64,000 bases of DNA from Hydractinia symbiolongicarpus (lineage: Eukaryota; Cnidaria; Hydrozoa; Anthoathecata; Hydractiniidae): contig NC_079877.1 of the NCBI RefSeq assembly GCF_029227915.1, forward strand, positions 33,877,851 through 33,941,850, given 5' to 3'. The notes beneath the pieces were generated by a model that did not search any database, was not told where the DNA came from, and saw only the letters and a list, made by a program, of their open reading frames with translations. Every line of letters starts with the position of its first letter. Positions within the stretch are counted from its first letter, which is position 1. Shown here one piece after another: positions 21,401 to 32,900 of the stretch. Position numbers and translations under genes: made by a program.

Positions 21401-22693
21401 AAATTCACGATTTTTTAATGTTTTCAATAAGACCAGCGTAAAAATTCTTTCAACAAAAGAGCCTCATCCTAGTATTTCCTTTTTTGTCCCAACTACAAAC
21501 GTCTGCCAGTTATATACTACAACGACACACAGAATCAACTTTTGACAATGTTCCCTAGATTGTCTCAAAACGGGTCGGGTTCAAGTGTTGATACATGTAA
21601 CTCGTGCCTTTAACGGTTTTTCCTAAAATTGAGAAACACAAAGACACGTCACTTCTGGACTGCTGCTGGAGATTGTCATAAGATAGACCAAGCTTAACTA
21701 TTGAGACATGACTTTTAAACCTTAATTTTTTCACAGAATGGTCTGGTTCCAATGGATATATGAAACACTTATTACATGTGTTAAGCTTTTTATACTTCCT
21801 AAACTGCAAAATAAAAGTATAAAAATTTTCTGAAACCTAGATAAATATCCTATTGGATATTTTAATTTAGTTATTAAATTATAAACTACAAAGATTTAAA
21901 AAATTATCAAACACCTTTTTTAAGTTGCCAACTCTTGAGCCTGAAAGGTAAAAAACGTTTGAAGCCTAACGTGGGAAAATCACACTATTCAATTCTGTTC
22001 TACTTGAGTACTAAAACAGTTCTTTTTAACGGCTAGTCACTTGAATATCTTATAAGCCGTCATTGGATTGATAATGATGCGTCAATCATTGTCTTATATA
22101 CGACTCACATACTGATCTTAGAACGTCCAGAAGGGACAACTAACTTATGTCATACAGACGACCACCCCACTTATTAAGACCATTCCATCCCCTTTGGTCT
22201 GTTAGAGTTTGAAAGGTATTTAACCACATCGTAGTCTCTTCTATTAAACATTTAATTCAAATGTGTATGGTTGTAATTTCTGATGAAACAGCATACTTAT
22301 TTAACATAGCAAAAATAGAACCTCTTGTGGGCTTTTGCAAGAGTGAAAATTCGCTAGCATAATCGTTGTTGTAAGTATACTCTTTTGGTAATGGAGAAGA
22401 ATGAAAAAAGTTTTTTGCCAAGTAATTACCACAGTTTCATTGGAAAATAATTTTTTTTTAAATTGATGTCTCATCAGGATGAATGAAGCATTTGTATTTG
22501 ACAAAAGTTTAGAATTTACAGCAGAAATTATTATTTTTTTGCACAGTTCAAATTTTGCTTATTAAGTAATAAATCTAGATTCAAAAGTGCAGAATAACAA
22601 AGGAATATTTATTTGATGTAAGTTACATCCTCCGTGAAGTAGAAAACAACAAACGATTTTTTGTTTAGATATTTGTAAACACACGTTAATCAA
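18460..22693. other. Gene-poor region before IgSF receptor 2
   Basis: I see no convincing gene in these 4.2 kb. Contents: a TA/TATG microsatellite at about 18997-19044; a MITE-like pair of inverted ends at 19629-19646 and 19708-19725 (CAACCCCATTCCCAGGGC against its near reverse complement); and an 84-codon minus-strand frame at 21555-21809 with one C-x-x-C and an upstream ttttgcag acceptor but no recognised homology. Confidence 0.4.
19629..19725. mobile_element. Short MITE-like element
   Basis: Inverted ends CAACCCCATTCCCAGGGC and GCCCTGGGAAGGAGGTTG match at 16 of 18 positions and bound 97 bases. Related phrases (AACCTCGTTCC, AACCTCATTCCCAGAGC) recur near 12408, 20968 and 43588, so this is a dispersed family. 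Confidence 0.5.
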
Positions 22694-22742
22694 ATGCTTT
22701 GGATAATTTGCACGTTGTTATGGAGTTTCTCCATACGTCAAT
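22694..22742 (+). CDS. IgSF receptor 2, signal-peptide exon
   Basis: ATG followed by LWIICTLLWSFSIRQ and then a consensus donor (gtaagtga) in phase 1. The short hydrophobic core fits a signal peptide. The promoter should lie just upstream, but no element was identified. Confidence 0.75.
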
Positions 22743-25106
22743 GTAAGTGATTTTATTTACGTTGAATATTCTGTACTCCTTTTATCGATATTAACATTGA
22801 TATACACAACTTATTTTACAAGCAACATCAGGCTGGATTCCTTCAAAAAACGCAGCAATATGTAAGCGAGACCGAAACCTGTAGTGGATAAATAAAATAA
22901 GAAAAACAAACACAGTAGAAAGATTGATATGTACAAGTTTTACTGACAGTTAGCTCCCTTAAAAAATTTGTAGGTTTCACTTCTAATGTAAGTGCCAAAC
23001 AACAAACGTGACTCCTAAATAGGTAGTCAACAGCAACGAATCAGCAACAGTCAATGTTGGAAAAGAGAGAAACTTCGGTAACGTTGAAACTCGAACTTTG
23101 TGTTGTTTTGCAAGGAAAGTTGAAACTTTAAACTCTGCAACCTTTGCTTTTTCATCCTAAGGTATCATGTCTGATCAACAAAATGGTTAAAATATTGATA
23201 AAGCGGAAGAAAACAACCAAATTTTGCCTTGTTTTTTTCCCGCCAACAGTTATGCTGAGTGGAGTTTTTAACTTTGGGCGGAAATTCACTCTGCCCATCT
23301 TTGGTGTGCAAATAAAATTTTAAATTGAGTTTCTTTGAAGTTGCTTTCTAAACAAGATCAATTATAGCTGTCATCTTAATTCTTATCCTATGATAGCTGT
23401 ACGGTGTTTGTAAACCCGGCATTTTAAAGAAGTGACGAGATCATTTCTATTGCGAGTGTGAGTTGGTTATTCTGTTGACCAACACCCAAAAATTAGTAAA
23501 GAACTTTAAGCTTGAAAAAGTAAAATAATTCTGTCTCCTTTTAGAGATTTATTGCTTATTTATTTTTTTAAAACTCAGTAAACCTTTTCTACCCATGAAA
23601 TCCATGCCCTTGAGCTACAACTGATTTTGAACATAAATTCTCATTGAAGATAAAATCAATAACGAAGCTGAAATGTTTGTTCCGATAATTTTAAGAAAAG
23701 GATGAGTGAAAAGATTATTGTTTTTCGTGCAATATTATAGGCACATGTGGTACTATATCATGCACAAAACGAAAAATTAGCGAAAGTGTGAATCATAATA
23801 TATCTTTGACATGGAAAGTCATACCCTCAGCAGGCGAAAAGATACACGAAATTTCGATCTATGTCTTACCAGAGGGTGACACTGTTTATCCTGAAAAGAA
23901 ATATAATTCCAGCATATCTGTGCAAGTTAAGTTGCCATACGTGTATCTGAACTTCACCAAGCTACAATACGCAAGCCCTCATACCTACCAACTCCATGTT
24001 GGGTTCTCTCGCAACAGCACGGATATGAAGTCGCATCTTGATAAATCAACTGAACTTTCCAATGTACTAGGTTGGTATTGCGAAGTTTTTATGGGTTTGG
24101 GATGCTTTGTTTACTCTATAACCTATTTAAATGTTTATAAAACTGGTGTTATTATGTGAATACAATTTTTGTGGCTGATTAGCAAGCTGTACAACAGGCG
24201 TATTAACAACCCCATCATACTTTAGGGGTAGAAAGGTTTCGCGAAAAAAACGCAAAATTTAGGTCAGAAATTTTCGCGAGAGATATGACTTTTCCAAATT
24301 TTGTTTTCGCTATTAAAGAAAAAAGTCGCAAATTTTTGATGCATTTTCAGATTTTTAGTTTCTTATTAAAGAAAAAAAGTTAAAAATCGTGAAAATGCAT
24401 TGTATGCAGCCATTGTTCATTGTGTGCAACTTTTGTTCAGCTCCGTGTTACCACGAATTAAAGAAAGACAAAAAGGTGGTTCGAAAAAAACTAAAAAACA
24501 AAATCGAAGACCTCCTAACACCTGTTGTATTTGGAGTGATCTCTATTTTAATTGTCTTCGTTCTTGCAACCTACTTGTATAAAGGTAAGATCAACTTTTT
24601 TCGAGCATCATTTTCTTTCTTTGCAAAAAAAAAAAAAAAACGTTTTTGAGCATCGTCAAACTAAATTTCAATTGTGTAATTTTTGTTGAAATATTTATTT
24701 GTGAAAATGTCTAATTTTTTCAAGGAAAATTATTAAAAAAAATTAAACTTCCATTGAAACATCATTATTATTATTGTGTTGTGATACGGTTTGTTTTGAT
24801 CTTATTTTAGTTTTAAAGAATCAACGATTGATACCATCACCTCTGCAGGAGTACTCTTCTCTCACCCTCAATAGTAATATGCAGCCAAATACTCAATATG
24901 CGGAGCTTAACCCGCGACCACTCCCGCCACTACCAACACCAATAAGCCCCTATGCTGAAGCTACAATTGTCGATGACGGCTGGAGTCAATACGAAGTGTC
25001 ACCAGTAGATGTTTATGGACATGAAACTAGGCTGAATCATCATTATACAGAGGTTAATAATCATTTGAGACGTCTGTTTTCGAACGGTAATGAAGTGGCA
25101 ATATAA
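22694..25106 (+). CDS. IgSF receptor 2: one V-like domain, TM, ITAM-like tail; gene span
   Basis: Five exons with good splice sites and matching phases: 22694-22742 (leader), 22832-22861 (short, tentative), 23741-24070 (V-like domain), 24441-24584 (transmembrane), 24811-25106 (tail with stop). Total 849 bases, 282 residues. The product is a compact type I receptor: signal peptide, one V-set-like domain without the canonical cysteine pair, a basic juxtamembrane stretch, one helix (about 161-182), and a 98-residue tail. The tail carries YSSL at 199 and YAEL at 214, an 11-residue spacing that fits a broad ITAM, plus a proline-rich SH3-type stretch and YTEV at 263. This resembles Hydractinia Alr allorecognition proteins in layout. 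Identity as an Alr gene is inference. Confidence 0.78.
22832..22861 (+). CDS. IgSF receptor 2, possible 30-base exon
   Basis: An acceptor (aacatcag) and a donor (gtaagcg) bound 30 bases, phase 1-1, encoding CWIPSKNAAI. Skipping it leaves the frame intact, so it may be optional or spurious. Confidence 0.45.
23741..24070 (+). CDS. IgSF receptor 2, V-like ectodomain exon
   Basis: Acceptor attatag, donor ggttgg; 330 bases, phase 1-1. NISLTWKV looks like the B-C region of a V-set domain and LNFTKLQYASPHTYQLHVG like strands E-F-G (normally D-x-G-x-Y-x-C). The strand F cysteine is replaced, so the usual disulfide is missing; C residues near the start (CGTISCTK) may form another bond. An FN3 fold is an alternative. 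Several N-x-S/T sequons are present. Confidence 0.72.
24441..24584 (+). CDS. IgSF receptor 2, transmembrane exon
   Basis: Acceptor ttgttcag, donor gtaagatc; 144 bases, phase 1-1. A very basic segment (KKDKKVVRKKLKNK) precedes the helix PVVFGVISILIVFVLATYLY. The basic charge on the extracellular side before the helix is unusual for a type I protein. Confidence 0.78.
24811..25106 (+). CDS. IgSF receptor 2, cytoplasmic tail with tyrosine motifs
   Basis: Acceptor ttattttag; phase 1 in, stop TAA at 25104. The 98-residue tail holds QEYSSLTL, TQYAELNP, the proline-rich PRPLPPLPTP, SPYAEATI, SQYEVS, DVYGHE and HHYTEV. YSSL and YAEL form an ITAM-like pair (Y-x-x-L, 11 residues, Y-x-x-L) and HYTEV is ITIM-like. 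Such motifs recruit SH2 proteins in immune receptors; whether they work here is inference. Confidence 0.82.
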
Positions 25107-25128
25107 ATATTTATAGTTATTATATATA

Positions 25129-25966
25129 ACTAGTCGTTAACCCGTGAAACAATCCACGGGAATTAGCTGACGTAATTATATTTCGCGCATCTGTTAATTA
25201 AAATATTTCGCGCATCTGTTATGAAATTACTCTGCGGTAGTCATGGTCCCTGGAAATATACACAGAAGCAGTGTAAACTACACTTTTTTATTTTTTATGG
25301 TATAGTTTATCGGAATTAGTGTTACGGCGCTTTCTCGTAAAATTCATATATTTAACAATAATTTGTGCATTTTTACGGCCTGAGTTTGATGTAAAAAAGA
25401 GGCAAATAGCTTTTGAAAAACTAAATTTGACATTTTCTTACACTTTTTATTCAGTTTTGAAAAACAATAAGTTTCAGCAAAAAAATAAGCACATCCAGGT
25501 TTATTGTTTTTATTAAAAATATAAATGGTCTAAGATGAAACAAAATTTACAAAATAAATTTCACATTCATGTTTAGAACAAACAAAAAATCACTTACAAA
25601 ATCTTTCTAAAATTTATTGTTCTCCTTCTATTATTAAAAACTTGTTTCTGTTAATTTCCTTGAAAAGGCGCGAATAATTAAAACTTTTTCAATGAAATAG
25701 ACAACGCAAAGTAATTGTCCGAAACTTTGACGTAGTTATTTATAACAAAGAAACTGCATCGAAGGAACAATAAAAGTTAATTAACCATGAATTTTGTATA
25801 AGAAAATTTTTAAATTTAACTTTTGTGAAACAACACAAAAGACAAAATAAAATTTTAAAATAGCGTAGCAAAAAGATCAAAGAGCTGTGCGCAATTTCGT
25901 GCGTGGTTAACACAAGTCGCTTTTGACGCACGAACAGACAGACGGAATACGGCTATTATTAAAGAG
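25129..25966 (+). mobile_element. Hairpin-headed repeat, copy with long interior
   Basis: Starts ACTAGTCGTTAACCCGTG with a nearly matching hairpin partner (AATCCACGGG) and ends CAGACAGACGGAATACGGCTATTATTAAAGAG. The start lies only 22 bases after the stop codon of IgSF receptor 2, so it supplies or replaces that gene's 3' UTR. The interior is AT-rich with no coding frame I can support. Confidence 0.7.
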
Positions 25967-26150
25967 ACTAGTCGTTAGCCCGTGGAAAAATCCACGGGGT
26001 CGTCCGTCCTTCAAATTAACCCGTTGCAACAAAGTGGACAGAAATATATCGCATTTGGTATTGATGCGCATTTTAAAAATTCGTGTTTCCGTTACGGGAC
26101 ACGGCTTTCGCGGACACACAGACAGACAGACGACGGCTATTATTAAAGAG
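25967..26150 (+). mobile_element. Hairpin-headed repeat, tandem unit 1 (184 bp)
   Basis: Begins ACTAGTCGTTAGCCCGTGGA with the full palindrome CCCGTGGAAAAATCCACGGG. It continues with GTCCGTCC...ACAAAGTGGACAGAAATATATCGCATT and ends ACAGACAGACAGACGACGGCTATTATTAAAGAG. It abuts the next unit without a gap. Confidence 0.8.
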
Positions 26151-26340
26151 ACTAGTCGTTGCCCGTGGAAAAATCCACGGGTTCGCCCGTCCTTTATATT
26201 TACCCGTCGCAACAAAGCGGATAGAAATATATCGCATTCGATATTCGTGTTTCCGTAACATGATTTTCTAACTCAGCGGGGGGGGGGGGGGGGGAGGGGG
26301 TCCGCGCAGAGACAGACAGACGACGGCTATTATTATAGAG
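26151..26340 (+). mobile_element. Hairpin-headed repeat, tandem unit 2 (190 bp)
   Basis: Same head and tail as unit 1. Its interior contains a run of 17 G, an A and five more G at about 26278-26300, which is absent from unit 1 and reduced to six G in unit 3. Confidence 0.8.
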
Positions 26341-26513
26341 ACTAGTCGTTGCCCGTGGAAAAATCCACGGGTTCGCCCGTCCTTTAAATTTACCCATCGC
26401 AACAAAGTGGATAAAAATATATCGCATTTGATATTCGTGTCTCCGTAACATCATTTTCTAACTCAGCGGGGGGTCCGCGCAGAGACAGACAGACGACGGC
26501 TATTATTAAAGAG
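26341..26513 (+). mobile_element. Hairpin-headed repeat, tandem unit 3 (173 bp)
   Basis: Same head and tail; differs from unit 2 by few substitutions and by the shortened G run, so units 2 and 3 look like a recent duplication. Ends GGCTATTATTAAAGAG. Confidence 0.8.
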
Positions 26514-26759
26514 AAGTTATTTTAAAAAGAATAATTTTAAAATTTAGTAATCACGTGGTGCTGAATTCAATCTGATTTTTAAAGTATTGTGTTTATGTTC
26601 AAAGAAAAACTCGTGAGTTATAACTGCAAAGTTGTCGTTGATGATTAAAATAATAAACTTCAGTCAACATTTTTGCAGGACAATATTTAAACACTGGTGC
26701 GCTTTTTTTCTGTAAGAAATATTTTTCTTTCGATGCTTTTTGCAACATTAAAGTTTTGG

Positions 26760-26890
26760 ATAGGTTTATTTCCATGGAAACTGTGTGTACATCTCCATGA
26801 CAACTATGTGTATATTTCCATGGAAACTGTGTGTATATTTCTATGGAAACTGTGTGTAAGTTTTCATGAAAAGTGTGTGTATATATGTGT
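26760..26890. repeat. Minisatellite, about 25-base unit
   Basis: About five units of the form TTTCCATGGAAACTGTGTGTATA with small changes, ending in a TGTGTATATATGTGTAC run. Each unit contains the short palindrome TTCCATGGAA. Confidence 0.75.
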
Positions 26891-28616
26891 ACATTGTTGA
26901 TAGTTAGAGCGCACAAAATTTCTTGGGTGCGGGTCACCTGAGAAAATCATGAAGACTGCAAACTTGTTATAAGAGTGCGATTTGCGCTGCGCAATGTTTA
27001 ACACGGATTTTTTTTTAAATAAAATTAGCTAAATGTCTAGGACAAATCTTATTCTTTCTAGTTTTTATATTAATATTTTTGTATAAATATTGTTATCACA
27101 CATAGTTGTGTAATATCACAAAGTAATAAATCTTCACTTTCGCCATTCCTTAGCAATTTTGTTAGGCTTCAGAGCTACGTTCATCAGCTGATCAGAATCT
27201 GCACTACAAAACTTGAGCTCAGCCTTGAATTATTACTTCCACAAACCCGCGTTTTCTATACGAAATTGCGACCTGTAATGTTAGCGAATTTTTAATTTAA
27301 AGGCTTGCAGGTTCGACTGATGATTTTGACTTTAAGTAAAGTGTTATCGATCAGTTCAACTGTAAATGTGGGCATCTAACGTGCTTACCCTGCCCCAATA
27401 TTGTTTATTTTTTTATTACAAGATATATAAATTAACTTTTTAAACGGTGTACTTTTAAAACATCAACATGAAAGAATCTTTCGCATAAGCTGTAGATAAT
27501 GCTTTGTATTTTTTTTGGCGACTCGTAAGTTTCAAACTATCCAACTCTCGTTTCTGTAGAGCGCTTGTGATAGCTTTTGATTTATATTGATCATACCATA
27601 CGACACAAAACTCTTCTCATGCAGATTTTCAAAATTACAACAAAGCAAGAATTTGTTTTCCTCCATCAAGTCCACCATTTTATTCAGACTATAGCTATTC
27701 TTCCATTATTTATTCATAGATTTTGAGCAGAAAATCAAACCAAATTTCAGGATCACTCTTCACAAACAGGAAAATTGTAAATATTCTTTCGTTAGGGCTT
27801 GGCGAAAAAAAGCTATCTTCCATATTTTATTTTGACCAATTTAAAAATTATGACTGGTAGTTTTTATTTTTTTCTTGACTTTCTTTTGTAAAAAAAAGTA
27901 TGGTATTATTTTCGCCGCCACCCTCTCCTCCACTTTCCTTTCACTTCCTCCTCCCCTCAAAAAATCAAGAATTGGTAATAATTTGTGAAGATTTATATCA
28001 AAGTGAAAAATTATACAGCCAAAATGAAATGTGTACTTGTGTTTCATTAAGAAATAGCTTTTCCTTAAAAATATTTATTAACGTTTTTACGTAATTCCCA
28101 AACACTATAAGTCGCGAACAATCATTCGCGAAAAATTTACGCACATCGTTGAACAACTAAAGAAATTATTCATAGAATCTTTGTTCTTGTAGCTTCTTGA
28201 AATCGAACGAAAAAAAAATCGAGCACAAGTAATTAATAATTTTTTCTTCTAATTGGAATCTATACAAGGTAAAAGAAATAACATCGCTCCAAAAAATCAT
28301 TCATTTTAATAAGTTTTGCCAGGTATGCAAGAATATTTCATATTTCATTTCAGTTGCTTAGGGAAGGATTTTCACTAAATATAAGTGTGACTAATTTTAG
28401 CTTGACACTAATAATAAACATATTTTTAATAATTTCCCTTTTTATAAGTAGGTTGTTAAACTTTCAGCTTGACGAGTTGCTCAGCAGTTACTCAGGTTTT
28501 GACCTAAATTTCAGCCAGTACTATCAACTCGGTTACACTAAAAAGTGTACCTCTCTCTTATGTATCAATTTCTAAATTGGGATTCGCTAAATAAATCAAA
28601 TATCTTTAAGATATAG
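26891..28616. other. Intergenic region, no gene recognised
   Basis: AT-rich sequence between the repeat cluster and the 3' end of the dehydrogenase gene. Open frames at 27841-28094 and 28354-28575 are low-complexity or lack splice and homology support. Earlier exons of the candidate plus-strand exon at 28617 might lie here but were not identified. Confidence 0.4.
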
Positions 28617-28736
28617 AAAAGCGTTTATACTGATGACACTGAAGATCTTAAAAAAATAAAGAGTATCAGAAAAGATGTTCAAAATTCTTTAAAAGCTGCA
28701 ATGGACAGTTTTAAAGTTTTAAAAGTCAATAATTAA
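28617..28736 (+). CDS. Candidate last exon of an unidentified plus-strand gene
   Basis: After an acceptor-like aagatatag, 40 codons including the stop have protein-like composition (YTDDTEDLKKIKSIRKDVQ, ending FKVLKVNN), suggesting an amphipathic helix. The stop at 28734-28736 lies 7 bases from the stop codon of the minus-strand dehydrogenase gene, so the two would converge tail to tail. Support is limited to composition and one splice site. Confidence 0.3.
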   Translation, partial: KSVYTDDTEDLKKIKSIRKDVQNSLKAAMDSFKVLKVNN

Positions 28737-28743
28737 ATTACTA

Positions 28744-29909
28744 CTACAACCCACCAAGACAGACGTACTTCAGCTCCAAATAATCGCTAATTCCATATAT
28801 GGAGCCTTCCCTTCCAAGTCCTGATTCTTTTATACCTCCAAATGGGATCATTTCGTTTGAAATTGCAACTTCGTTTACACCAACCATCCCTACTTCCAAT
28901 TCTTCTGCAACTCTCCAAATCTGTTGATAATCAGTTGAGAAAAAGTAACCAGCCAAACCAGAGTTTTCCGTATTTGCAAGAGCTAATATTTCCTGCTCTG
29001 TTTTGAATTTAATCACAGGGGCAACAGGACCAAATGTTTCTTCTTTTACACACTGCATTTCGTCATTGCAATCTCCAATTATTGTCGGTTCAAAAAACAG
29101 GCCTCCTCGATCAGATAATTTACCACCAAGAACAATTTTACCACCGTGTTGTTCAGCATCTTTGATATGATGTAGAACTTTCTCAAGTGCACCTTGATTT
29201 ATTAACGTACTAAGCGTAGTGTCTTTCTCTAACGGATCGCCAATCTTTAACTTAGAGACAGCTTTTGTGAACTCGGACATAAATTCATCGTAAATTCCCT
29301 CCTGGACAAATATTCGCTCCGCGCAAATACACGTTTGTCCCGAATTGCGAAAACGCGACACAACGGCTTTGGATGCTGCCAATTTAGCATCAGCAGAATT
29401 GAACACGATAAATGGAGCATTTCCTCCAAGTTCCATTGAAACCTTTTTGACGGTAGGTGCCGACTTTTCCAGCAACCATTTGCCAACTTTTGTAGAACCA
29501 GTAAAAGTTATTTTTTTAATCAAAGGGCTTGTACACAAGGCTGTACCAGCCATCACTGTATTGTCTCGCGAACAAGTGATTACATTCACAACACCGGGGG
29601 GTACATCCAAATCCTCCACAAGTTGACAGAAAGCTAATGCCGACAACGGCGTCTCTTCGGACGGCTTAATTACTGACGTGCAACCTGCAGCCATGGCAGC
29701 GCCTACTTTTCTGGTTATCATGGCCAAGGGGAAGTTCCATGGAGTTATCATACCGCAAACACCAACTGGCTGTTTCAGAATTATCTTACGTGTGTTAGCT
29801 TCAGCATTTGGCAATATGTCTCCGTTGATGCGTTTGGCTTCTTCCGAATACCACTCCAAGAACGAAGCCGCATATTTAACTTCACCCACGGACTCACTGA
29901 TTGGTTTTC
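28744..29909 (-). CDS. ALDH5A1: SSADH exon 3: catalytic and C-terminal part
   Basis: Acceptor ttattttag then GAAAACC completes the codon split after exon 2 (C-G-K-P-I-S-E junction, as expected for the family). It encodes residues 125-512: the NAD-binding fold (GSTKVGKWL), catalytic Glu and Cys, and the C-terminal [14 protein letters not shown] loop. Upstream of the acceptor the frame stays open to 29958, but that part does not match the family. Confidence 0.95.
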
Positions 29910-32900
29910 CTAAAATAAATTTCGACGCAAAGTTACAGCAACCTAATAATTTGGACAAATATTTCTACGTTGACGGTCAATTGAAAAATGTTTAAGCCTG
30001 ATATATAAAAGATTGTTTATAAAGAAGAAAATTGAAAGCAATTTTTTTTCTTCTTTTATGACCATTGAGCAATGACCATCAGTAATGATGTGTTCAGAAG
30101 TTAGGAGTTATAAAAAAAATCTTGCAATTAAAATGAAAATTCAATTGAAAAGTCAATGCAAAAGATGACATCCCACGAATTCTTCATGACTTGTGAACGA
30201 CCTAATTTTTCACGTCATTGCTTTTTATTGTAATGACTCCCTAGGGAGGGGGGGGTGGTTATATACTTTCCGTCTGTTTTTTAATCAATACGCTCGCAAT
30301 CGCTTTAAAATTATATATTTTAAGCTTAAAACTGAAAATTTTTAGGATGGTCAAGGCTAAAAAAATTTAGGTATCCAATCTAAAAAAAAGGGCATATAAA
30401 GGACACAATAAAATATGGTTTAGCAAGGTATGGGAAAGTGAACTCATAAGGAGACATATATAAATAGAAAGAAAGAGTATAGTTTGACTTAGTTTTGGTA
30501 TGAGAACTTAAAATTTAGACGTACCACATTCTAATGTCATAATGGTGGCCAAATCATGCTCATTCTCCTGCATGCTTTGACCAAGCTTTCGCAAGATCTC
30601 ACTTCTGTATTTACATGATGACTTCTTGTACGTTTGAAATGCAACATGAGCGCTTTTGATTGCACCATTAACATCATCTTCATCCAAATCAGACACATTA
30701 GCAATAATCTAGAAAAAAGTAACAGGAATTTTGCAGTGGTGAACAATGTAGAAAAATATTGGAGATATCTACATGAACTTTAGTGAAAATTTTAATGTAT
30801 GAGAATTTGTTGACATGTAAGCAAATATAATTTGACACAAAAAGTGAAAATAAATCAATGTTTTTCTCCTTTTTCTCAAAAACATTGTTCGAGGTAAAAC
30901 CCTTGCCTATGAAATTTTAAAGATATAAACTTACTGACTTAAAAAAAAAATATCATACATATCATAAAATTAATTAATAACTCTGAGTTTTCCTCCTTCC
31001 CTTAACAATAACTCTTTAACTGTCATAAAACAACAAGGAATTCTAAAAGTTTTTCTGTTTAAAGCATGTAATTTCTGCACGTTACACGTAAACTTTTTAA
31101 AATAAAAATTAGTGTTTAAGACAAGTAAAATGTTGAATCTGGTGTAAAACTATTTTGTAAGGATTCTGATCAGTGTTTTGGCACAAAGTCATCATGCCAT
31201 GTTAATCAACATTGTAAAACCTTTCCAATAAAATGTCAAACTTTTCCAAAATGGTAGGAGGGCGCTTGCTATGATAAAACTTATATAAAAACTTTTACCC
31301 GCATGACAACAAATTTTTAAATATAAACATAATTCAAAAAAAAATTAAAAAGAAAATCGCCAACATGCAATACTGCCATTTACGTAACTGCTCTTATAAG
31401 AGATGCTATCATTTTAGAACTTGTCCACTGCAAACAAAAGTTTATTTTAAACTAGTCGATAAGGCCCGTGGAAAAATCCACTTAGGCAAAAGGCCTATGA
31501 AAAATAGGTTGCTTTAGATGTTTTTCTGACGTCAGCAGTACATATAAAAGTAAATGTTCTTAAAATCTTACACAAAATGTCAAATATCAAATCCTATTAA
31601 ATCCTCAAATCTTACGCAAAATAAAAAGAACAGCTTGCAAGGTGTAAAATCTAGTTGATAAAAAGTTACAACAACGACCACTGACAACATAGACACTCAC
31701 AACACCAAACACACAAAACCGACAGTAAGAACACCAACAGCCACGTCAGAAATAACACATCTCAAATATGTACATCCTATAAGTGACTATGTTTAAAAAA
31801 CTTAGTGTTTTATTCTAAAATGTCAAAAAGGAGGCCTGCAAGAGTTAGCACAAATCAACAAGAATAAATTTTTTACACATTCTAAATATTGTCTTCCCTT
31901 AGAAGTTTATACAAAAATTCGAAAAAGCTATAGTTTGGAAAACATCAAATTTAAATCTAGAAAAATTAGTCATTTCGGTTGCATACAATCCTCTCCCACA
32001 AAAATTTACACAAAATGTAAAAATCAACCAGTTAAGAACACAAAAATTTTCTCTTTTGGTTCCGTACTGCCCTTTACCAACAATTTTAAACTTAAATGTC
32101 AAAAAATCAATGAGCAAAGAATAAACTTGAATCAACAAAGATCATTGTGTGTAGAGCTTGAAACAATAATTAAAATAATGTATAGGATCATGTACAACAC
32201 CAACAATAATAATAAAGTCAGAAATAACACATCTCAAATATTTACTTCGTTGAAAACCTAATTCAATCAGAAGTGTCAAAAAACATCAAATTTATATCTG
32301 GAAAATCATTTCTTCGATTACATACTATCCTATTCCCAAAAAATATACACAAATTGTAAAAATGAACAGGTTAAGAATACAAATATTTTTTCCTTAGTAT
32401 GATGATCTGTAGTGACCTTTACCAACCATTTTAAACGTGAATGTCAAAAATGAATAAGGAGTAAATTTGAATCAACAAAGATATTATTTTTGGAAAGCAG
32501 AGTGTATACGGTCACAAAAGTTAACACAAAATGTAAAACAGATCGGTTTTTGAGGAGCACATCCAAATCAACAAAAAATCAGTTCATTTAGCTAGTAGTT
32601 CTATATTGCCATTGACCATAAATCTTCCACAAAAAGGTTATGAAACACATCAAATTATAGAAAAATCAGGCATTTCTTAAGTATAAAAAACAAAAAAAGT
32701 TTCAATTTTCATGACGTCAGCAACCCATCTGCAAAAGAAATTAGAACCTTGTTTTTACGTTGCCTTTATTGTGTAGACCTTAAAGCGCTGATCAAGAAAA
32801 TGTATGTAATCACGTGCTTTTGATGAATGGTTAATGAGATTTACGGGTTTAAAATTTTGCTGACGTCAGCAAAGTCCCTAATAAAAGTACAGAAAATTAT

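Noticed and set aside
25907-26454. Several 60-110-codon frames on both strands with similar text (TRGFFHGQ, PWIFPRATTSLFNNSR)
   Set aside because: They are translations of the hairpin-headed tandem repeat, not genes.
29345-29995. Plus-strand open frames of 93 and 105 codons
   Set aside because: They are antisense shadows of SSADH exon 3.
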